64,000 bases of DNA from Pyropia haitanensis. Taxonomy: Eukaryota; Rhodophyta; Bangiophyceae; Bangiales; Bangiaceae. The notes beneath the pieces are model-generated. The model was not told where the DNA came from. It saw only the letters and a program-made list of their open reading frames with translations, and searched no databases. The stretch covers positions 2,309,090 through 2,373,089 of the forward strand of contig SDUX01000010.1 in assembly GCA_008729055.1 (NCBI GenBank). Reading direction: 5' to 3'. Numbering within the stretch: position 1 is the first letter of the stretch; every line of letters begins with the position of its first letter. The position numbers and the translations under genes are program-made. Positions 56,803 to 64,000 of the stretch are shown here, in pieces.

Positions 56803-57759
56803 TCACTCGGTCGGATGGCCCATCTCGACCGACGGGTGGAAAAACATCTGGTCCCGGCTGCGGCGCGCCGACTGCACGGCGACGGCCTTGTAGCCCATGG
56901 CGGTGAGGAATTTGGTCGCCGGCGCGTCGCGGGTCTCATCCTCGAGCGCAATGACGTCGATCTGGACGGCATCCCAGTCGATGCTGTGCAGCGCCATCAG
57001 CTCGCCGCCCTCAATGTCCAAGCTCAAAAAGTCCACGTGCGTCAGCCCCCGCCGGCGGAGCAGCCGCGACAGCGGCGCGCACGTGATGCGCCGTCGCGGC
57101 GCCGTGTGCAGCCGCTCCCCATTCTTGTTGCTGTCGGCAATGCCGCCCAGCCCGCCCGCCTCGATAAACTCGACCGACGCCGAGTGGTTGGCCACGCACA
57201 GCGGCAGCAGCTCGCAGCTGCGGTGCTCAATGATGCCCGGATGGTACTGCGCGTTGGGCTCGATGCACAGGCCCGACCAGCGGAGGCACGACTCGAAGAA
57301 GTAGGTGTTGCTAATGTGGATGGGGTGGTTGGCGGCAAGGTCCACAAAGACGCCCCGCCGCCGCAGGTGCCGAAAGTGGTGCGTCCACAGCCACTCGTCC
57401 TGGCCAAACTGGGAGAAGAAGCGGGGGGCCACGCCGGGGGGGCAGCCCGCGGGCGTGTCGGGCGAGCACTCGGCGTCCGCGGGCTTGGGGTCCCGCATCA
57501 GCGCGTCGCACCAAGGCCCCCGCGGCTGGGTGGACACCACCGACCACGGCGTGTCGGCGGCAGGGGGGGACCCGGCGCGGACCATCAGCAGCCAGCCGTC
57601 CGGGCCCCACCCGGCGGCCCGCGAGCGCAGCGCCCGCGTCACGGCAAACACGGCGGCCGCGACGAGCACGCACGCCCCCAGCTGCCGCTGCCGGTAGGTG
57701 GCGCGCTTCAGCAGCACCCGCGGGTTCGCCCCCGTGGGCGGCCGCTCGACCACCGTCAT
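56803..57759 (-). CDS. FkbM-family methyltransferase, membrane-anchored, copy B
   Basis: A 318-residue partner of 50981-51937. The catalytic domain is identical in protein sequence; in about 700 bp of it I noticed one silent change (51419 G against 57241 A). The nine residue differences lie in the cytosolic start, the membrane helix and the stem (for example Glu3 to Val, Leu26 to Gln, Arg50 to Gly, Leu65-Ala66 to Pro-Pro). The stem of a Golgi enzyme is usually free to vary, which fits this pattern. Start, topology and motifs are as for copy A. Confidence 0.9.
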   Translation of the reverse strand: MTVVERPPTGANPRVLLKRATYRQRQLGACVLVAAAVFAVTRALRSRAAGWGPDGWLLMVRAGSPPAADTPWSVVSTQPRGPWCDALMRDPKPADAECSPDTPAGCPPGVAPRFFSQFGQDEWLWTHHFRHLRRRGVFVDLAANHPIHISNTYFFESCLRWSGLCIEPNAQYHPGIIEHRSCELLPLCVANHSASVEFIEAGGLGGIADSNKNGERLHTAPRRRITCAPLSRLLRRRGLTHVDFLSLDIEGGELMALHSIDWDAVQIDVIALEDETRDAPATKFLTAMGYKAVAVQSARRSRDQMFFHPSVEMGHPTE

Positions 57760-57791
57760 GGCGGAGAGGAGGGGGGAACGGGGACGCTCGT

Positions 57792-58012
57792 GGAAGGAAG
57801 GGTGGTGGCCGGCGGCGGGGGTGCAGTTGGGGAGGGGGGGAGGGGGAGGCGGGTTTTGGGGGTGGCGCTACTGTAGTACAGCCAGGTCTGGCCTACGCGG
57901 GTGGTAGAAGGAAAGGTGGTGGCCGGCGGCGGAGGTGCAGCCGGGGAAGGGGGGGGAGAAGGCGGCTGGCAGAGGCGGAGCTACTGTAGTACGGCCAGGT
58001 CTGGCCTACGCG
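57792..58012. repeat. 113-114-bp tandem repeat units upstream of FkbM-like copy B
   Basis: Two full units and a partial third. GGAAGGAAGG-type starts lie at 57792 and 57906. The conserved CTACTGTAGTACAGCCAGGT block lies at 57868 and 57981 (the latter with one change), 113 bp apart. Confidence 0.85.
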
Positions 58013-58958
58013 GGCGGGGCCCACGAGGCCGTGCTGGCGCGCCCGAGGCAGGGCCCGTCGCGGACCGCGGCGGCACAAATACGGGGCCACGGCGGGTCTG
58101 CCAACACTGGCACCGCCGCCGCGGCGGCCATCCCCAACCGCCACGCCGTCGCAAAGGCGCCGAGGCACCGACGGCACGGCAGAGTGTGGGACGGGGCAGG
58201 CGCGGCAGCGCGGGCCACTGCCAGTGGCGGGCGGCCCGACGCGGCGGCCGCCCCGGCTCGCATGGAACGTCTCGAGCGGCTTGCCGATCCGCGGACGGGA
58301 TCAACGTTGCGGCGGACGGGACGCCGCGCGGGCGTGTGGGCGGCGCCGAGCGCCCGTCCCGCGGAAAAACCGAAGGAGCCGACGCAAGGGCACACGTCCT
58401 ACGAGGGCGAAATTCCGACGCTGGCCGGACTGGCAGGATTGGTCAGGCTGTCGACACCGCGTGCTCGGCAGCCGGATACCCGAAATCCAGTGGCGGGTAG
58501 CGCCCGCCCCGCCTCGTGACGGCTGTGCCGGCGTCACGCCCTCGGGAACCTCCACTGTAGCCACGCCCGGCCGCCCAGCAGAGCGGGCGCGCCGACTACG
58601 TAGGCCCCCTTGGCGCGTCGCGTCGCGTCGGCGGACGATACGTCCGGTTCCGTCCCGAGGCCAACGTTGGCGGCGCCCTCGACCCGGGCGCGTGATGCGT
58701 GATCTCGGGCGTGGACAACGCGACGCGAAGGGCTCTGTTGGAGACTGCAGTTGCGCGCGCGCGCCACGAGTGGACCCGGCAGCGCTCGGCCGCGCGCCTG
58801 CCCCATCGTGGCGCTGTGTCGCCACTCGGTACTCGTTACCCGCCACCGCCACCACCCGCCGCCACCGCCACGTCCACCTCCACCGCGCCCGCGACTGCCG
58901 CCCTCATCGTCACGGCCGCCGCCTGGGCGGGCGGTGGCGGCACCCCGCCCCCCGCTCG
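58013..58958. other. Intergenic, no gene recognised
   Basis: GC-rich, moderately complex sequence with open frames on both strands and no domain. Nothing further seen. Confidence 0.35.
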
Positions 58959-61015
58959 TCACGCCGCGGCGGCCCACCACACCTCTCCACGCCCGGTCAG
59001 GCGCACGCCCGGCAGCCACTCCCCCCCCGCCTCTCCCCCCCCCCCGTGCGCGTCCCCGTTGCCAATCTCGTTGCCGTCCCCATCCCCGCCTCCACGAACG
59101 GGCGCGTCCTCCTGCTCGGGCTCCCCACAGCCACCACGACGGGGACCACCCCCACCCCCACCCCCACCCCCACCCCCATCCCCACCCCCATCCCCACCCC
59201 CACCCCCACCCCCACCCTCACCCCCACCCTCGCCAGGCACCTCGTCCGTAACGCGTACCGCCGGCACGCCCCGCCACATCACCCACCCACCCGGCGGCGG
59301 CGGCGGCACCCCCGCGGCGGTCGCCAGCCACGCGCCCACCGCGGCGGCCGTGACGCGGCGGCGGCGGTCCCAGCGGCGGCTCGCGGTGGCGCCGTTGGGG
59401 AGGCGCACGACCAGGGCGGCCGCGTACGGGGAGCCGGCGGCTGGCTCGGGGGGGATGGGCGGGGGCTGCCCCGCCGCCGCCGCCGTCGGGAGGGATGACG
59501 TCTGGGGGCGGGGGGCGCAGCGGAGCGCCCCTTCCCCACCGCCGCTGCCGTCGTGTAGGGTGACGTGGCCGTGGCCGCTGCGGCCGTCGCTGGCAACGTC
59601 GGCGGCGGCATCCCCGGCGGGGTCACTCGTGTCGCGGGCGGCGGCGGCCGTCGGGCCCGCCGCCGCCGCCGCTGCCGCCGTTGCCTCTGCCGCGGCAGCC
59701 GCTGCCGCCACCGTCGCGGCCGTTGCCTCTGCCGCGGCAGCCTCTGCCGCCACCGTCGCGGCCGTTGCCGCCGCCGCGGCGGCGGTCGCATGAGCTGCCG
59801 CCGCCGTGGCCGTCGCGGCCGCCTCGGTCGCCGCCGCCGTCGCCGCCGCCGCGGCCGCCTCAGCCGCCGCCGCCGTCGCCGCCGCCGCGGCGGCACGGCG
59901 GGCCTCACCCCCCGCCGGCGGCGTCGCCGCCGGCGGCGTGCCGTCCTCGGCGGCTGCCGTCTCTGCCGCCGCCGCCGTCGTCGCCACGGCCGCCGCGGTC
60001 GCCGTGGCCGCCACCGCCATCTCCGCCGTGCCGGCCGCTGCCCCCCCTGCGCCCGCCGCGGGGACCCCGGCCGGCACAGCTCCACCCGCCGCGGCCGCTG
60101 CTGTGGCCGCGTCCTTCCCGTCCGCCACGGCCGCCGCCACGGGTGACGCGGCCACCCCACCCGCCGCGGTCGCCCCAGTCGCCGCGGCGTCCGCGGCCGC
60201 CACGGCCGCCGGCGCGGTTCCGCGCGCCCCACCCCCGCCGGCCGCCCGTCCCGCGGCGCTCCCCCCCTCCGACGCCGCCGCCGTGGCCGCCTCTGCCGCC
60301 GTGCCGGCCTCGCCCGCCATGCCCGCCCCCTGTCGCGCCAGCGCGGCGCGCTCGTCACCGACCGGCGGCGGTGGGCGGGCTGCGGGCAGCCGCCGTGCCG
60401 CCGCGGCGGCGGCGACCGCCGCCCCCCCCGGTGCCGCGCGGGGGCGGGCACCGGGGTAGGGGCGGGCGGGGTGGCGGAGCCGCCCAGCCGGGTGCCCGTG
60501 CAGCCAAGCCGCGTCCGCTCGTAGCGCTCCACCCGCTCCCACTCCTTGGCCTGTGTCGAGGGGAAGCATAGGGGGGGAGCGACAGAGACACAGGGGAGAG
60601 CACAGGCCGCCACATCAGGTCGATGCGGTGCCGCCGCCACGGCAGGCGGCGTGCGTCAGTGCGCTGCCAAAGCGGGGAGCGGCGGCGGAGGGCCGCCCGC
60701 GCCGCGCCCCACCCCGCCGCCGCGTCACCGCTGCGCGGTCCGCGGCGCGGCCAGACACACCCGCGGCGGCGATGAGCGCGCCGCCGGCGGTGCGCGGCGC
60801 CCCACGCGGCCGCGCCGACGCGCGGCCGTCGGGCCTCGGCCGCACGCGGGTCCCCCTCCACGTACCCGCTTCTTGGCCGCCGCGGCGGCGGCGGCCGCCG
60901 CCGCCACCGCCGCCTGCGCCGCACGGGCGGCGGGGAGGGAGGCGGACCCGCCCGTCGCGGCGGCCGCCGCCGCCGCCGGCCGCCGTGGCCGTGGCGGCGG
61001 CGGTGGGGTAGCCAT
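58959..61015 (-). CDS. Ala-rich protein with UBX-like C-terminal segment, two exons
   Basis: Exon 1 is 61015-60866 (50 codons: ATG, Pro/Arg-rich, then an Ala run ending AAAKKR). The donor is GTACGT, and the acceptor ACAG lies before 60550. Exon 2 starts AKEWERVERYERTRLGCTGT in phase 0. One frame change at C8 60422-60429 leads into a very long Ala-rich, presumably helical region of about 250 residues, with regular Glu/Ala/Thr spacing. Near the C-terminus a short ordered segment appears: AALVVRLPNGATASRRWDRR, then VTAAAVGAWLATAAGV. This resembles the start of a UBX (ubiquitin-like, p97-binding) domain, but I see only part of it. The tail is Gly/Asp-rich, encoded across the hexamer repeat at 59148-59230. 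UBX assignment is tentative. Confidence 0.5.
59148..59230. repeat. (CCCCCA)n hexanucleotide repeat
   Basis: About thirteen near-perfect ACCCCC units with a few CCCCAT variants, in the 3' coding part of the minus-strand Ala-rich gene. Confidence 0.85.
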
Positions 61016-62091
61016 GGGGAGGCGGCGGCGGAACGCGGCCACGTCCGCGTGGGGGAGCCGCGCTGGTGGGATCGGGGGGGGGGGGAATGGAGCCGAGCCC
61101 CAGAGCGACGACCGGCGGGGAGGAGGGGAGAGTGCCACACACCCCCGGGGGGGGGGGGTTGGCTGCCGTCCGCGCGTGCCGCTGGGCAGGCGGACGCGGG
61201 TGCGGTGGGGCGGCGCCCCTGGCGGGCGCGCGGCGTTGAGCGAGTGCCGCCCGCTGAGGGGGCGGGGGGGGGGGGAGGGGGGGGGGGCGGTGGCGGCGCC
61301 GCTGGCCGCGCGCCACGCGCCGGCCGCCGCCTGCGGGGTGCGCCGCGCAGACGCGGCGCCGCCGGCCGGGGACAGGCGGGGGGCGGGTGCGCGGCCGCGC
61401 GCGCGGCGGGGGCGCCCGCGGTGGCCGCGACGGCGGCCGCCGCCGGCACCCCACCGCGGCGGCGGGGGGGGGCGCCGATGGGGTGTGTGGCGCCGGCGGC
61501 GTTGGCGCATCGCCGTGCCGCGGGGGGGTGGCTGGGTGGGGGGGGGGGGGGGGGTGGGACCGCGCCAGGGAGTGGGGGCGCCAGGGGCGCGCTGGGGGCG
61601 GGGGGGCGGGCGCCCCCGGGTCCCTCCGGCCGGGAGGGTCCCCGCCGCGGACCGCGGGCGGCCGCCCAAACTCGTCACCGCCGCGGCGACGCTTTTTTTT
61701 TTTTTGTTGTTTAGTTTCTCGCCCGCCCCGCGGCCGCCGCGGCCGCCGCGTGGCGACGGCGCGTCGACTCGCGCGCCTCCCCCGCCGTCCCCTGCGTGCA
61801 CACCCGCCGGGACACCCACCCCCGTCGGCTACCAGCAGGCACACCCGGCCATTCTCCAGAGGGAGAGGGGGGGGGGGAGGACGTGCCCAGCCACGTCCGT
61901 CGATTGTACCACCGGGGGGGCCGCCCAGGGGGGGGGAGGGGGGGGGGGGGGGGGGGCACCGCGTGCGTCCGACCGGGCCGCCGCCCCGCCCGCCCGCGCG
62001 CGCGTCGGTGGGCGGGGCGCACCGACGGTTTTTTTTTTTTGTTTTTTTTTTCGTCTGCGCACACAGCGGCCGCCCGCACGTACCGCCGCGA

Positions 62092-62123
<32 letters not shown>

Positions 62124-62769
62124 GCCGCCGCCGTTCCCGCCGCGCCCCGCCGACCGGGGACGGGTGGGACGACGCGGCGGCGGGGGCGGACGCCGCCCCC
62201 GCTGGCACACCCAGCGCGGCCGGCACGAGCGCCCGCCGGGCCACGGTCAGAGGCGCAGCGGCCGGGCGGCGCTGGGGTGTGGGGGAGGGTGGCGTGGCGG
62301 TCACAGACCAAGCCGGGAAGGGAGCGGGGGGGGGGGGGGGACGCGACGCAGGGGGAAGAGGGGGAAGGAGGGGGGAGAGAGGACGGAAGAGTGGAGATGG
62401 GGCGGCCGCCACCGCCGTCGCGTCGTCGGCGCCATCCACAGCAGACGCGCACGGCGGGCGGGCGCGGCGGCCTTGGAAAGAGAGTTGCCAACGCCGCCCC
62501 CCCCCCCCCCCCCCTCCCCCCACCCGTCGCGCCTGGCCGCCCCTCCCACACCAGCCCACCCCGCGAGCGACGACCGCCGCCACCGCCGCCCGCGCACGCG
62601 CGGGGTCACCGCCACACCCGCGACGCCGCGGCGGCCGGCCCGCCGCTGCCGCACCGCGGCCGCGTCGGCGGTGGCGCGTCGACGCGGGCGCGGGTTGCGC
62701 CACCACGCGCGCGCAGCGGGACTTGCCGCTGCCGATCCGTGAGCGGGTGCAGGGGGGGTGCGCGGGGGT

Positions 62770-62800
<31 letters not shown>

Positions 62801-63130
62801 AGCGCGGGCCGAGGCAACAGGCGTTCTGTGCCACACTCGTGTGGGTGCCGGAAGGGGGGACGGGGGGGGGGGGGGGGGGAGGGGGAGGGGGGGGTGCCCC
62901 GACGCCGGGCACCGTCTGGTTGGCGACCGGTCCCCAGCTGCGCGGCCGGTAGCGGACGGCGGGTGGGACACTGCCGCGTGGTGGGGAGGCCAGGAGGGGG
63001 GAAAGGGGCGGGCGCGGTTGGCGCTGCTTGTCGACGGCCAACGGCGTGGACCGGGACGGCGACGGCGGTCAAGGGGCGACGGGTGAGAGCCCTCAGGGAG
63101 ACAACGAAGAGTCATCGAAAGAGCCTGTGA
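61016..63130. other. Low-complexity GC-rich region with T and G tracts, no gene recognised
   Basis: T-rich tracts at about 61690-61702 and 62031-62052 (the latter broken by a G) stand in otherwise G/C triplet sequence. G runs are frequent, including G29 at 62772-62800. Long frames exist on both strands without domains. Confidence 0.5.
62772..62800. repeat. G29 homopolymer
   Basis: Twenty-nine consecutive G, followed within 100 bases by further G runs. Confidence 0.9.
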
Positions 63131-64000
63131 CTAAATTTTCATCTCTGTAGCCACCATGCGCAGCACACCGCGCGTTGTAGAGCCGTCTCTCCTTTGCTGC
63201 ACCTTGACGCCTGTACATTCCATTGGCTGATCACCCCGTTTGCACGTTGCAAGAGGTGCATTTTGGACAACAACGGTTTCCTCATTGGCCGGCCACGCGC
63301 AGGGCTCGTCCTGTTGACGGACCGCGTCAACGCGGCCGCGTCGCCGTCCTGGTCATCGGCAGACGCGGCGGCCACTCGACGGTGGGGGGGCCGCCCCCGC
63401 CGCCGCTCCACCGCCCCGTGCATTGGCGGGCCAGCCGGCGGCGGGGCCAGCCCAGCACCGCCACCAGATCCGCCCGCCGAGCCGTAGCGACAATGCGCTC
63501 AAGAAGAGGTAAAGAGAGTGGTGTGGCAACGAACAGCTCGACAAACGTACAAAGCTGTACAAGTGCGTGACAAGCACTTGGCCGAGGCACCATGTCGGTC
63601 TGAGCCCCACATTAGCTCTAAGGAGAAGTACAGCCCTAACCGGCGGTCCGAAGGGCATCCGCACTGGCGTTAGCTCTCTAAGGCCTTGACAATCCTTTTC
63701 TCGGACACACAGGCTTGTCATGGATCCGCCTTTGACACCACTGCGGATGGGGGGGTGAGCTCTCCACCGGCTGGCATCCCGCTTGTTTGCCGCCGCCACT
63801 GTCTGTGCAACGGCCTGCTGACGGCGCGGCGCCGCGCCGCCGACGCCGCGGCGGCCGCCGCGGCGGCGGCGGCCGCCGCCGCCACCGCCGCCGCCGCGGC
63901 CACGCTGGCGGCCGCGTCACGGCGCGCCGCGGCGGCCGGCGGGACGGCCAGACGGTCGGACCGCCCCGCCGCGCCGTGGTCCACGTCGACAGATGGGGGG
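63131..64000. other. Window end, no gene firmly recognised
   Basis: 63131-63300 and 63500-63700 are AT-richer. A minus-strand frame at 63718-63984 starts MDHGAAGRSDRLAVPP and continues with an Ala run and a basic stretch. It could be the transit peptide of a gene, but it stops after 88 residues with no domain. Confidence 0.25.

Larger units (their letters stand above)
55426..57975. repeat. Segmental duplication, copy B
   Basis: The second, head-to-tail copy of the 49608-52150 segment. It has the same gene order and orientation with few substitutions, and ends in an expanded set of the 113-bp units. Confidence 0.9.

Noticed and set aside
60546..63086. Very long plus-strand open frame of over 800 codons
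   Set aside because: Low-complexity GC-rich DNA keeps many frames open; composition is Arg/Gly/Ala/Pro repeats, and its start is antisense to the two-exon gene.

Overview
The window looks like nuclear DNA of a very GC-rich, intron-poor photosynthetic eukaryote, most likely a red alga (bangiophyte/Porphyra-like). The basis is mixed. I see eukaryotic genes (COPI coatomer beta-prime, NOB1, an ANK-BTB-BTB protein, a PH-domain protein kinase) next to genes for plastid or phycobilisome functions (a CpcF-type bilin lyase with a transit-peptide-like leader, an FZL-type dynamin-like GTPase, an Obg GTPase, a DUF2997 protein). Most genes are single-exon and extremely Ala/Gly/Pro/Arg rich. C and G homopolymers reach 30 bases. 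The assignment to a group is an inference.

Layout, left to right. 1-831: 3' part of a C2H2 zinc-finger gene cut by the window edge. 2919-4620(-): a four-exon VIT/CCC1-type iron transporter. 5204-6356: an inverted-repeat mobile element with subterminal palindromes. 7639-9189(+): membrane-anchored Cys-rich protein of unknown function. 9970-11013(+): CCHC zinc-knuckle protein. 11920-12387(+): plastid-targeted DUF2997 protein. 13210-13686(-): unrecognised 158-residue protein. 15134-16871(+): Obg GTPase. 17135-19213(-): NOB1. 19797-21720(-): Ala/Pro-rich membrane protein. 23682-24365(+): DUF5522/C1orf53-like protein. 24760-27690(-): PH-domain kinase. 29464-32769(+): large Ala-rich, probably organellar membrane protein. 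33852-34536(+): HAD-family phosphatase-like protein. 34916-37564(-): ABTB1-like. 41043-41943(+): CpcF-like lyase. 42368-45022(-): FZL. 45590-49097(+): COPB2. 49608-52150 and 55426-57975: a segmental duplication, each copy carrying a FkbM-type methyltransferase gene and a mitochondrial uS19 gene. 58959-61015(-): two-exon Ala-rich protein with a UBX-like segment. The rest is intergenic or low-complexity DNA.

The genes do not form a pathway or operon. They are a normal eukaryotic mixture on both strands, with an organelle theme: bilin attachment, thylakoid membrane remodelling, organellar ribosome biogenesis and protein, and iron transport.

Three points affect how to read the window. (1) Eight otherwise convincing genes change reading frame, each time at a C or G run of about 8-19 bases, so the frames probably reflect homopolymer length errors rather than gene death. 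(2) All five introns I can place with confidence use a GTRCGT donor rather than the usual GTRAGT. (3) The 5' exon of COPB2 contributes only its ATG to the protein. No tRNA, rRNA or CRISPR array was seen.
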